Origin: Arachis hypogaea
Lineage: Eukaryota; Streptophyta; Magnoliopsida; Fabales; Fabaceae
Length of the DNA: 64,000 bases
Reading direction: 5' to 3'
Assembly: GCF_003086295.3 (NCBI RefSeq)
Contig: NC_092039.1
Coordinates: 71,505,649-71,569,648, forward strand
Translations under genes and position numbers: made by a program
Shown here: positions 11,142 to 21,334 of the stretch, piece after piece
How positions within the stretch are numbered: position 1 is the stretch's first letter
Layout: each line of letters starts with the position of its first letter
Notes under the pieces: generated by a model
Told to the model about the DNA's origin: nothing
Databases searched by the model: none
The model's input: the letters and a program-made list of their open reading frames with translations, nothing else

Positions 11142-11460
11142 CACTACAAGAAAAATACCCATTCAGCCACACTTTTTTAAGCTACATTTGAAAAGCGACA
11201 CCTTTCTCAGTGTTGCCTTTTTTTAGAGAAAAAAAAACACAATTCTGACATCATTTAAAAAGTGTAGCATTAGGTATTATAGAAATTACTTATAAAACGT
11301 AGGCATATATTAATATCTATAGGTCCACTTTTTATATAAAAAAGCACTTTTTGAGGATAGCCTATTTGTTAAGATTTTGGTACGCTTCAAAAGTGATGCC
11401 TAATAAGCGTTTTTCCCTCTTTTTCCTGATCGAAAGCAAACTCACAACACTTAGCGAAAT
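11142..11460 (+). repeat. Left terminal and subterminal region of the CACTA element
   Basis: It contains the terminal CACTACAAG and short repeats such as AAAAGCGACACC, AAAAAGTGTAGC and AAAACGTAGGC, which in CACTA elements serve as transposase binding sites. Confidence 0.8.
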
Positions 11461-13140
11461 TTTTGTTACCTCTAAAGCTCATTATCCCCTTTCTGAAACT
11501 CACAACACTTAGTGAATCACAGCGCCTTTATCCCCTTTCTAGAACCACACGAATGACAACACCTTTGTTCCCTCCAAAGCTCATCACTCATCATCGCGAA
11601 GAACCCTCTCTAAAACCCTCTCTAAAATTTTTGTTATCAAATGCCTTTATCCTCTTTCTGAAACCCTCTCACCATCACAAAGAACCAAATGCAGCACTTA
11701 CTATCGCCACATCGCCGCACACTCACCACTCACTATCGCCACTGACCGTCGCTCCTCTTCGCCCTCCTGCACTGAGCTGCGCTGCTCTCAGTATCGTCAT
11801 CTCTGTGCTTCTCATTGTCCTTCCCCTTTCAATTTGATCGTCATTGCTGTAACCCTCAACTTCGCCATTCTCGGTTTCTCACCGTCGCTGGCGACCGTCG
11901 CCACCCAGTAACCACTCACCGCCACTGTCGCTATTGATCGTCGATGTTGCTACACTGACCATCGCTCTTCTTTGCCGTTCTTCTCATCATCCTCTTCTCT
12001 GTGCTCACATCGTTGAGTATGTATGTATTAATTTCTATTTGGTTTTGCAATTTCAGAGGTTTAGGGTTCCAATTTTAGGGGTTTTAATTTGGGAGTTTTA
12101 ATCTGTGAAATATGGGTTTGTGAATTGTGATTTGATAACATGCATGCTGTCGTTGATGAAGATGCGTGGTTTAATAGATTAGCGAGTATTGCTAGATTAG
12201 TGATTTTTTATGTTTATCCTACCTTCTGATAAAGAATAGAATAGTGTCCTTACATTGAAATGTGAAAAATGAAGAACATGCTTCTCTTTTTGTGTTCTGC
12301 ATTTTTTGTGTTAAACCAAAATATTTTACTTGTAGTTTGCCCAAGTTCTCATGCAGCTTGCTTTTTGACAATTTAGCAGCACTTGTTTCCTGCATTATCA
12401 GATTTTCCTTGAATGATTTTTTTGTTTCTAATTTGGTTTCTTACTCTTAGTAGATCCAAAAGAGTTTTTAAATTTGACTTTATGATAATAGAGAATAGAA
12501 TTATGCAAATTGCAAAAAAAGAAATAAAAAGTTAATAATAAATAAATAAGTAAAATAAAAAGTTTGCATGTAATATAGAAATTGTGAAATCAATTTGTCT
12601 GGTTTTTATTTTTGACATTAACTCCACTTTAAACAATTTTGATACTCACACTTATTCACTTACTTAACATGTCAGGTGCTAATCAGTACCACTTACTTAA
12701 CTTGTTGTAATTGGATGCCTTTTGAAATTTCAGTAATATATAGTGATACCATGCTTGATTTGTGTTTTGCCATGAAGGCTGCGATTCAGCCATTGGACTT
12801 GTATCGAAGTTATGTTTTAAGGTATTTGGTTATTTTGTGCAAGAACCAAGTGCGAGGATGTTAGAATGATGTAGAGTTTTGTTGTGTTTTGAAACAAGAG
12901 CAATATGATATTCTTTGAATAAATAAAAATACAATGGTAAAATTTTATGGTTGTAGATTGTGGGAAGGTCAGCTCAGAATTTGGATTGGATACTAAATGA
13001 AATTTGATTTCCAACTTCAGTCTTAAATAGCAATCCTGAAGTATGTGCTGTCTTAGCGCTGATCAGAAAGCAATGTCCTTCCATCTTGATTTTATAAAGT
13101 TGAATGAATCCATTTTCTAAATTTATAGCTCTGGGCCTTT
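11461..13140. other. CACTA internal region, no recognised gene
   Basis: The part up to 12000 is CT-rich with CATCGCC and CTCACCATC repeats, like a plant 5' untranslated exon, and is followed by GTATGTATG-type intron-like sequence. The rest is AT-rich. It may be captured gene flank, but I cannot name a source. Confidence 0.4.
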
Positions 13141-14282
13141 CTTCTACTCATAAGCAAACAAACAACAACAAACAACAACAAAGCCTTGTCCCAGTAAGTA
13201 GGGTCGGCTACATGAATCAAACGACGCCATTGTGCTCTGTCATGTATCATGTCTACAGAGAGACCGTTTACATGTAGATCTCGTTTGACCACCTCATGGA
13301 TGGTCTTCTTAGGTCTTCCTCTGCCTTTCGCCCTTTGTCCATCTTCCATCTCATCCACCCTCCTGACTGGATGTTCTATCGGTCTTCTTCTCACATGTCC
13401 AAACCACCTGAGACGCGATTCAACCATCTTTTCCACAATGGGTGCTACTCCAACTCTCTCCCTTATATCTTCATTCCTTATTTTATCCAATCGCGTATGA
13501 CCACTCATCCATCTCAACATCTTCTTCTCTGCCACACTCAGCTTATGTTCGTGCTCCCCTTTAGCCGCCCAACACTCCGTACCATACAGCATAGCTGGTC
13601 TTATAGCGGTGCGATAGAATTTACCTTTAAGTTTTAAAGGCACTTTTTTGTCGCATATAAAACCAGATGCACTCCGCCATTTTGACCAACCTGCTTGGAT
13701 CCTATGATTTACATCATGTTCAATCTCTCCATTATCCTGTATGATGCACCCAAGATACTTAAAACATTTAACTTTTCGTAGGATGTTCTCTCCAATTTTC
13801 ACCTCTATATTGGAGTTTTCCCTTCTCAGACTGAACTTACATTCCATATATTCCGTCTTGCTATGGCTTATGCGCAGACCATACACTTCTAGAGCTTCTC
13901 TCCATAACTCCAACTTCTTATTTAGGTCTTCCCTTGACTCTCCCATAAGGACGATATCATCGGCAAAAAGCATGCACCCTGGCACAGGCTCTTGGATGTG
14001 CTCTGTGAGTACTTCCAAGACTAATGTGAAAAGGTATGGACTTAAGAATGATCCCTGGTGTAATCCTATACCAATAGGGAATTCCTCTGTCACACCACCT
14101 TGAGTCTTCACACTAGTTGTGGCCCCATCATACATGTCTTTAATTGCCCGAATATATGCGATCCTTACTCTCCGCTTTTCTAAAACCTTCCATAAGACCT
14201 CCCTTGGTACCCTATCATACGCTTTTTCCAAATCAATAAACACCATGTGTAGATCCCTTTTATTACTACGATACCTCTCCAA
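13092..14282 (-). pseudogene. LINE (RTE clade) reverse transcriptase, C-terminal two-thirds
   Basis: An uninterrupted frame of nearly 400 residues begins in the middle of the domain ([19 protein letters not shown]), continues through [11 protein letters not shown] and the catalytic [12 protein letters not shown], and ends in the RTE C-terminal region ([36 protein letters not shown]). The frame runs through the TTG tail ([10 protein letters not shown]) into flanking DNA. An intact enzyme would copy LINE RNA at a nicked target. This copy lacks the endonuclease and the first motifs and its apparent start is not a real ATG, so it is a dead-on-arrival insertion whose frame has not yet decayed. Confidence 0.9.
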
Positions 14283-14284
14283 GC
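13152..14284 (-). mobile_element. 5'-truncated RTE-type LINE
   Basis: The minus-strand 3' end reads GGGACAAGGCTTTGTTGTTG followed by a TTG-rich microsatellite tail (13150-13185), typical of plant RTE elements. The 5' end stops within the reverse-transcriptase domain, so the endonuclease and the N-terminal part are missing. It is inserted inside the CACTA element just beside the CLPT-like fragment. No clear target duplication was found. Confidence 0.85.
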
Positions 14285-14310
14285 ACTAACATAATTTTTT
14301 TTTTGTATTC

Positions 14311-14496
14311 TTTTAAGAACAAGTAAAATTGCAAAATTCTTGAGAGCCAATTGAATTTCTCTTTTCAAAGTATCGGAAGAAACAATAGAGCTACTTGGGA
14401 AATCTGACCTGTATTTCTTTAGCTCCGAGCATCCTCCGTTGACCGAACCAGCTCAGAAAGCCCTTGATTGGGCCGTGGATGAGAAATTGAAGTCAG
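14311..14496 (+). pseudogene. Captured CLPT1/CLPT2-like Clp accessory protein fragment
   Basis: In one frame the sequence reads AKFLRAN, then TGA (14352-14354), ISLFKVSEETIELLGKSDLYFF, SSEHPPLTEPAQKAL and DWAVDEKLKSG, ending at a plausible splice donor (TCAG|GTATT, 14496/14497). From memory this matches the Clp N-domain protein CLPT1/CLPT2 of the plastid ClpPR protease core, which help stabilise the assembled core. The TGA replaces a Gly codon expected in the family. Only one exon's worth is present and no neighbouring CLPT exons were found, so it is a captured fragment inside the CACTA element. Decisive check: protein search against legume CLPT. Confidence 0.75.
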
Positions 14497-14919
14497 GTAT
14501 TATGGTTTCTGCCTATCAGTTCCATGCCAAAATTTGTTCAATAAATGAGTTAGACTCATTGTCAGTTCGGATTTTCCATTTCGTGTTGTACTACTTTGCA
14601 AGTTACTGTTGCATGAAATTAAAATGAACTGGAAAGAAACTTTGAATTGTCTTATGCCCCATCTGAAAATGATTTTAATCTGTGTATGAGTGTGGTAATA
14701 TTACATGTCAGAAACATATAGGATATACTTGATTTATTTTTTTCATCTAATCAGTTTTCAGGGTTTATGATCTTTGTGTACTGCTTTGAAACTTACTTGG
14801 ATATACGACAACTTAAGTCACTCTTGGATGTACTTCTTTATGATCTTTATGTACTTCTTTTAAAACTGGAATTTTTGTGAGAGAACCAAATCTTGAAGGA
14901 TTTATTATAGAGAGATGCT

Positions 14920-16977
14920 TGATGGTGTTTTTGTGGAAAAATAAATTTCCAACACACAAATCCAACCGACAAGTATACCGGGTCGCATCAAGTAATAATA
15001 ACTCACTTAGAGTGAGGTCGATCCCACAGGGATTGATGGATCAAGCAACTTTAGTGGTTGATTAGTTTAGTCAAGCTAACATTGAGTGAATTGTGTGAAG
15101 TTAATCAACAGAAAGTAAATTGCAAGGAATTTAAAAGATGCAGAAAATAAAATTGCAGGAAACTTAAAGAACAAGAAAGTAAAAGAGCTGAAACTTAAAT
15201 TGCACGAAATGTAAATTGCATTAAATGTAAAGGAGATTGGGTGCAGGAAATTTAAAATTCAACAAGAAAATGTAAAGAGCAATCAAGCAGAGAAGTAAAA
15301 GATGAAGTGCAGCAGATTTAAACAGAAATGAAAAATTGCTTGAAGAAGCAACACAGAATGTAATTAAGCTCAATTGTGAAATTTAAAGAGACAAGATCTC
15401 AGGGAATCAATGAGACTAGAAAACAAGTCTAGATCTCAATCCCTTCCTTGATCAAAGTAGAAAGCAGATTGAAGAAGAAAGAAAGATGGAAGCCGTAAAT
15501 GATAATGTAGATTCAACTTTCAATTCTTAGAAATTATGCAGAAGATGAACAAAGATGGATTTCAGATTAAAGATTGAAACAAAATTCCTCCAACCTCAAT
15601 CCAAAATTTCAAAACTGAAATGAAAACTAAGAGAGAGAGAGCTCTCAAATCCTAATACTCCCTAGTGGAGCTCGCCCCTTTTCGAGCTCCAATTGATGCC
15701 TTTATATAGGCTTTACAAAATGAAAATTAAAACAAATTACAAAAATGAAAATCCTAATTTAATTGATTCATGTGCCTTTGAGTGATGATGTGGGCTTTGC
15801 TTGCTTTGGATTTGAGGAGAAATGGGTTTGGTTGGCCTTGATTCAATTTGGTGAGGAATTGAATTAAATTGAATTTTGGCCCATATGTTGCTCCCAGGAG
15901 GCTGCCCTGCCCTTGTGGAGGGCAGGGCAGAAAATGGTGTGTGCGGCCGTTGGTGCGTGTGAGTTGGGTGCTGATGCTTGCAGGATGCTGCCCTGCCCTT
16001 GTGGAGGGCAGGGCAGAAATTTTTGGTGCGCCAGAATGATGCCCGTGCGTGCTGCTGTGTTGCTGCCGAAACTCCTTGGTGCGTCAATCTTGTGCGCGTG
16101 TGTGCATCACCAAAATGCTGCCCTGCCCTTGCGAAGGGCAGGGCAATGTTTCCTTTGGGGAGTGCCAAGTTCGAATCCCATGGAGTGCATTGCTTGGCTT
16201 TTTCTTCTTGGCACCTAATTCACACCTAAGGCTTGGCTTCCTAGAGGTCTTGTGTTCGAAACTTGGTGGAGGAAGTTGTTGCAATTTTTCCTTGAATTTT
16301 CATGAAGAAAACATGACATTGCCCTCCAAGAGGGCATTCTGCTCTCCTTGAGGGCAGACTTCCTTGGGTTCCTTGTGTCTCCCTCTTCGAGCCTTGGTGG
16401 AAGCATTTTGGTTTATTTTCGCTTGTTTTTGGCCCTTAAAGATGCCTTTCGTTCCTGCCTCAATTTTATGCCAAATATGGATTGCCATATATCGTTGGAA
16501 AGCTCTGAATGTCAGCTTTCCAACGCAACTGGAAGCACATCAATTGGACGTCTGTAGCTCAGGTTATAGCCCTTTGAAGGAGGCATGGTCATGCTGTGAG
16601 CGCCCAGATTTTACCTTAGCGAAAATTCTTGCTTCCAACCTCACTTTGCATCACGATTCTGCCCTGCCCTTGGCAAGAGCAGGGCAGTGTGCGTGCTGGC
16701 TGCTTCCTTCTTTGATTTGGTCATGGGCCACGCTTTTAAAAGCGTGGCCTAAGGCTCCAAAGTGTACCCCAACTTCAAAGTGTACCCCAAAGCTCTTTTT
16801 TTCTCCTTTTTTGTGCTTCTTTGCTTCTTTTTCTTCTTATTTTCTACAAGATTTATAAAATTAAAATATCAAGAAAATATATCATTTAAGTACAAAAGCA
16901 TTCAATATTTAAGCACAAATCATCAATTTCTTGTATGAAAAAGCATAGAAAAATAGGTATATGATGACTTGTCATCA
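14920..16977 (-). mobile_element. Solo LTR S1 in the CACTA element
   Basis: The minus-strand ends are TGATGACAAGTCATCA (16977 side) and ...CACCATCA (14920 side). A perfect 5-bp target duplication ATGCT flanks it (14915-14919 and 16978-16982). At 2058 bp with no internal region, it is what remains after recombination between two LTRs. It contains the shared TTGGAAAG module (16478-16590, minus strand) and its own CTGCCCTGCCC palindromes. Reading frames in it, including one of 164 codons at 16364, are incidental. Confidence 0.93.
15902..16687. repeat. Dispersed CTGCCCTGCCC hairpins in solo LTR S1
   Basis: Four copies of CTGCCCTGCCCTT-loop-AGGGCAGGGCAG occur at 15902-15930, 15988-16016, 16118-16145 and 16659-16687. 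Arms are about 10-12 bp with a 4-8 base loop. Weaker GAGGGCA copies lie at about 16320-16350. Confidence 0.9.
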
Positions 16978-16982
16978 ATGCT

Positions 16983-18503
16983 GTCCACGAAAAACTATTG
17001 TTAGAATCTTTGATAGAAATCAAAGGATTGCTGAGTGAAATTACTTGTTGTGTTTTCTTTGGTTTCTGCTTTGTGCTGTGCTACATTAAAAAGCGAAAGA
17101 GATTAATGCTATTTTAGACCTCAAGGTTTCCTCCATTGACCAAAACCTTTGTATGAGTGCACATTTTGCTGCTTAGTGTTGTTCATTGATTTCACTCTTA
17201 AACCATACAAAAAGGAATAAGATTGATTCTGGGTTTCTGTATGCTTGTCACTGTTATTAATTTATTTATTTCAAGTTCATAAATCTGGGTGAGTTTATGA
17301 TTTTGCATAAATAGCCTTTGTTTCCAACCTCATTCAAACCAACATATATTGTTCTAAAATCTGGGTAAGGGAATTTAGCAACCTTGATTTCAAAGTTAAC
17401 AACAAATAAATAAGTAAAATAATTGATCTGAATTTGACTATAATTGGTTATCTTTCTACTTTTCCTTTGCCATTTTCCCAGTCCTACTCCTCATTCAATC
17501 AGTTATCTTTTTACTTTCTCCTGTAATGTAACTCCTTTTTTTATTTCTATAATTGGTTGATGATCAAGACGGTGTCGTTGGATTGTTCAGTTGATTAAGA
17601 TGATGATGATGATGCTTGATTAGGTTAGATTAAGTGTATTGATCAAAATTGTATCTTTTAAGTCCTTGCTGGTTAATGGGTCAGCCATGTTACACGATTT
17701 GCTTTTCTAGAAATTAGGACTTAGGAGTGCTACTTTGATTGCAATTGAGAATTAGGGTACAGGGAAAGAGTCAAAGAGGGTTACTTTGCATCACATGCTC
17801 CCTCTGCATCGAATCCTATGCTTCTGTGTTGTTAAGAGTTGAAGCCCTGCTTCCTTGTGCAGCTGGTTTAACTTTAACTTGTAATTGATGCCTGAATTCT
17901 AGGATTTGACTCACTGAAGGAGAAACAAAGAATTTTTGGATCAGATCTATATGTAACTGGTGCTTGTTCTGTTGCTTTCCATACTGAGCTGTAGCTTACA
18001 CAATCTTTTTCGTTTTGGATGTCAGTGCTTTCTCCCTTTGTGCTTTCACATGTTAATTTGTTTTGTAAATTGTGTTCTACAAGCTACTTGTTGAAATGTG
18101 CCTCTCAAGTCCCAAGTTGCATTTTTTTTTTGCTTTTTCTTCGGTTATTGTTTTCTCTTCTGTGTAATGGTTTTCATTTTGAAATGCTTAGATATGTTTT
18201 GTATTTTAGTTATTTGCATTTGATGTATGTACATGGTCTTTTTGGTTACCAGCAAAACATGAACTTATCTTCTCTATTTTTTTCCTTTTTCGTATTTTTA
18301 ATATATTTTATATTTTAATAAACTTAAGCCCAAATTGATCAGAGGAGTGAACTACTTGTGTTTGTTTTGAATCCTGGTTTGTTGCTTATTTATAACCTAC
18401 TGAATTCCGCTTTGGGGATTCATTGGGATTGAAGGTTTCCTGCAGCCAAGTATTGATTTGAATTCTGAATTTCTGATAAATTGTGCGATTTATAATTTTT
18501 CAG
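16983..18503. other. CACTA internal region left of the RDR6 piece
   Basis: AT-rich and intron-like. The last part ends in a pyrimidine tract and CAG (18501-18503) directly before the RDR6-like leader, so it may include the captured 5'-leader intron of that gene. No other coding match was recognised. Confidence 0.45.
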
Positions 18504-18716
18504 GATCTTGAGAAAATGGATTTTGAAGGAAGTGAAAAGGAGACTCTGGTTACTCAGGTTAACATTGGTGGATTTGACCGTGAGGTCAGAGCAAATGATA
18601 TTGTGGTATTCTTGGAAGAGAAAATTGGAATGGTAGATAGGTGTCGCTTGAAAACATCTTGGACCCCTCCAGAGTCATATCCAGATTTAAAAAAATTATT
18701 TAAAGAAATTATTTAG
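18504..18716 (+). pseudogene. RDR6: Captured N-terminal fragment of RNA-dependent RNA polymerase 6
   Basis: After a splice-acceptor-like TTTTTCAG comes GATCTTGAGAAA and ATG 18516. The frame reads MDFEGSEKETL, VTQVNIGGFDREV, VFLEEKIGMVDRCRL and KTSWTPPESYPD, matching from memory the N-terminal domain of plant RDR6 (compare the VTQVSIGGF and CRLKTSWTPP blocks). Homology stops at about 18688; the remaining codons are AT-rich filler to TAG 18714-18716. RDR6 makes double-stranded RNA from cleaved transcripts to produce secondary and trans-acting siRNAs. Fewer than 60 residues are present and the catalytic domain is absent, so no enzyme can be made, but a transcript would share sequence with the host gene. 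SGS2/SDE1 are other names for the same gene. Confidence 0.85.
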
Positions 18717-18830
18717 TATAATTATGTATTTATTTTTATTGTATAATATTCAACTCATTTAAATAAATATGCAAAATTATTATACATGTAAATCATATTT
18801 TAACTATTATGTTGTATTAATAATTATTAA

Positions 18831-18835
<5 letters not shown>

Positions 18836-18889
<54 letters not shown>
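18836..18889. repeat. (TA)n microsatellite
   Basis: About 54 bases of uninterrupted TA dinucleotides between the RDR6 piece and the CACTA right end. Confidence 0.97.
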
Positions 18890-18892
<3 letters not shown>

Positions 18893-19232
18893 AAAATGAG
18901 ACTTAAGGCTTCTTTTATACAGTAGCTATAGTATACAAAAAAAATGAGGGACTTATGAAAGCGTAGCCTATTCTGGCAAAAATGGAAGTTGAAAAGCGTA
19001 GCTTTTAGTCCTGGACAGCATCACTTGAAAAGCGCATTTTATTTTCAAATGCCAAAAGCATAGCCCTTGGTGCAGAAAAATGTAGCCTTTGAGAGTAGGC
19101 AATGGCCGAATAGGAATCACCCCAAAAAGCGTAGCCGTAGCCCAAAAAGTGTAGCCGTAGCCTAAGGCATCATTTTTTTCACTTTTGGCTATACTTTTTA
19201 AGTGTACCTGAATGGGTGTTTTTCTTGTAGTG
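18890..19232 (-). repeat. Right subterminal repeats and terminus of the CACTA element
   Basis: Repeated units GAAAGCGTAGCC, AAAAGCGTAGC, AAAAATGTAGCC, AAAAAGCGTAGCCGTAGCC and AAAAAGTGTAGCC precede the terminus CTTGTAGTG at 19232. These are typical CACTA transposase binding repeats. Confidence 0.85.
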
Positions 19233-19235
19233 TAC

Positions 19236-19446
19236 TAAGAAGAAGGTGCCTAAAGGCTGAAGGGATAAGAAAATCCCCAATGAAGGCCTCTCACCTAGTA
19301 TGAGAGTTGTCTTCACAGACAGCCTAGTGATTCCACACATTGAGAACAAGATCCTGTCTCTAGAACATGTGGAGCTCATCCATGAGAGCACAGGAAGGAA
19401 GTTCACTATAAGGGGTGATATTCTGAACCTCTATCCATCTCCATAA
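19236..19446 (+). pseudogene. Tail of the element A gag-protease frame
   Basis: The frame broken at 11138 continues here: KKKVPKG, a TGA, RDKKIPNEGLSPSMRVVFTDS, LVIPHIENKILSLEHVELIHEST, GDILNLYPSP, ending TAA at 19444-19446. It is followed closely by TTGTTGGGAGGCAACCC, a phrase repeated at the equivalent place in B, C and D. No polymerase frame follows. Confidence 0.65.
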
Positions 19447-20416
19447 AGGAGCTGATCGTCAAGTTAGTTACGTTAAAGAAGCACTTGTTGGGAGGCAACC
19501 CAACCATAACAAAAGTATTTCTGTTTTCTTTTATTTCATTTGAGTAATCTTAGTTTGTCTTCATAAATATTCCCTTTGAGTTTGTGATCATGTGCAGTAT
19601 TCAGAATAGAGACAGAGACATTCAGAGATGGAAACAGAGCACCCTGGAGTACATCCCTTGCTGGCGTTGAGTGCCAGACAAGGAGGCAAGAGGGGCGTTC
19701 AATGCCCCCAATAAGTGAGGAAGCTGGCGTTGAACGCCACACAAGGAGAAGTGTGGGCATTCAACGCCCAAGAAGGAGCAGTAGTACTGGCGTTGAATGC
19801 CAAGGGAGAAGTCGCTAGAGGGCTTTCAACACTCATAATGGAGCAAGAAGCTGGCCTTGAACGCCAGCCAAAGAGCAAAGGCTGGGCGTTCAACGCCCTA
19901 TATCGAACTAGAAGTTGGCGTTAAACGCCCACAAAGGAGCAGGAAATTCGAATTTCCTAGCCTCTCAAGATCAGTGGTCCCACAGGATCTTTACCTACCC
20001 TATATTCTTCTCTCTCTTACTTCCCCTCTTCTCAATATACACTCTTTCCCATACACTCTCAACCAATCACATCCACACCCCTTTTTCTCTTTCCAACACC
20101 CTTCATCACTACCATCTATCCATTCCCACCAACCCTACCCACTTCAAATTCAAAACATTCCCTCCCAATTCTCCCACCCCATAGCTGAACCCTAACCCAA
20201 ACCCCCTATAAGTACCCCCTCATTTACCCCTTCCTACTCACACAACTTTCTTCTTCCATTTCCTACATACATAGCTGAAAGCCTTACCCCTCTCTTCTCC
20301 ATCTCTTTCTTCCTTCTTCTACTATCCTTTTCTTCTCTTGTTATTTTGCTTGAGGACGACAAAGATTTTAAGTTTGGTGTTGAAAAATCCTTGCTTTTTG
20401 CTTTCTATTCACACTT
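19447..20416 (+). other. Element A spacer with GGCGTT palindrome array
   Basis: From 19662 to 19930 there are about a dozen half or full GGCGTTNAACGCC motifs, alternating CTGGCGTTGAACGCCA and GGGCGTTCAACGCCC forms roughly 30 bases apart. A C/T-rich stretch (19980-20340) follows, then AAGTTTGGTGTTG (20370) shortly before the second ORF. Equivalent arrays lie at the same place in B (36582-36829) and C (46004-46179). Reading frames across the array are incidental. Confidence 0.8.
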
Positions 20417-21334
20417 ATGTCACCTAAAGTCAGAGAATCCTCTAGAAAGAGGGTGATTCCTAAAGTCTCCTTTAGGCTAAACAAGAATGAGTACCCAGAG
20501 ATCCAACAAGAAATCCGGAGAAGAGGTTGGAAAGTTCTGACCAATCCCATCCCGAAAGTTGGGATCTTAATGGTGTAAGAGTTTTATGCCAATGCGTGGG
20601 TCACCAAAAATCATGACACTAGTGTGAACCCACATCCCAAAATTTTGCACACCATGCTCCGAGGGCGTCTCTTGGATTTCAACCCGGAAAGTTCAAGGTT
20701 GGCACTCCAACTACGATTAATGCAAGGAGATCCACACCCTTACAATAGAAGAGTCAATTTTGATCAGAGGCTGGACCAAGTCCTTTCAGACGTTTGTGTG
20801 GAAGGAGCACAATGGAGAAGGGATGCTCAAGGCAAGCCTATCTAACTAAGAAGGCTTAACCTTAAGCCCGTAGCTAGAGGATGCTTAGAATTCATCCAAC
20901 GCTCTATCATCCCTACTAGTAACTGGTCCGAAGTGACCATTGACCGAGCCATCATGATTCACTACATCATGCTTTGGGATGAGGTGGAGGTACATGAGGT
21001 GATACTTCAAGAGCTGTACAAGGTGGTAGAAATGCCCTCCACCTAAGCAAGGTTGGCATTTCCTCACCTCATATGTCACTTATGCAATTCAGCTGGAATT
21101 GTCATAGAACAAGACATTCCCATTGAGGAGAACAAGCCTATCACTAAAAGAAAGATGGAGCATGTTAGAGAGCTGGCACATGAACCACAGCAAGAGCATG
21201 TGGAGCTACCTCAACAAGAAATTTCTGAGATGCCTCAAGGGGTACATTTTTCTCCCCAAGGATATTGGGATCAACTGAACACTTCTCTAGGAGAATTAAG
21301 CTTCAACATGGATCAGCTGAGGATGGGACACTAA
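20417..21334 (+). pseudogene. Element A second ORF, plant transposon protein domain, broken
   Basis: It starts MSPKVRESSRKRVIPKVSFR and carries the region PEIQQEIRRRGWKVLTNPI, EFYANAWVTKNHD, RGRLLDFNPESSRLALQL and NRRVNFDQRLDQVLSDVCVEGAQW, like the 'putative plant transposon protein' family common beside Athila-like gag in legumes. In-frame stops are TAA 20576-20578, TAA 20843-20845 and a TAA after MPST (about 21043). The C-terminus has a short EEN.PITKRKMEH linker and ends QLNTSLGELSFNMDQLRMGH. Element B carries a homologue at 35048-36047. The function is unknown; it occupies the env-like position between pol and the 3' LTR. Confidence 0.75.

Larger units (their letters stand above)
11142..19232. 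mobile_element. CACTA (En/Spm-type) transposon with captured gene pieces
   Basis: The left end CACTACAAGAAAAATACCC and the reverse complement of the right end (CACTACAAGAAAAACACCC) are typical CACTA termini. The 3-bp target duplication is TAC (11139-11141 and 19233-19235). Subterminal repeats of the type AAAAGCGTAGCC are dense at the right end and sparser at the left. No transposase gene is recognised in about 8.1 kb, so it looks non-autonomous. It contains a CLPT-like fragment, an RDR6 N-terminal fragment, an RTE LINE and a solo LTR. It interrupts element A's gag-protease frame. Confidence 0.93.

Noticed and set aside
10177..11226. A single 349-aa gene starting at the first ATG in the palindrome array
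   Set aside because: It is the C-terminal part of element A's gag-protease after the MULE insertion; the last codons run into the CACTA terminus.
11463..11837. Ser/Leu/His-rich 124-codon frame near the CACTA left end
   Set aside because: CT-rich leader-like composition with internal near-repeats and no recognisable domain.
13249..14103. Plus-strand frames opposite the LINE reverse transcriptase
   Set aside because: They are antisense shadows of the RT frame, which alone shows motifs.
16364..16858. 164-codon open frame in solo LTR S1
   Set aside because: It lies wholly inside a solo LTR defined by its TSD, crosses hairpin repeats, and has no family resemblance.
18516..18716. A functional small protein from the RDR6-like frame
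   Set aside because: Homology ends at about 18688 and the rest is AT-rich filler; no catalytic domain, so it is treated as a captured fragment.
19662..19930. Regularly spaced short repeats that look CRISPR-like
   Set aside because: The repeats are 12-13 bp self-palindromes with related spacers, in a plant retrotransposon, with no cas genes. They are element repeats.
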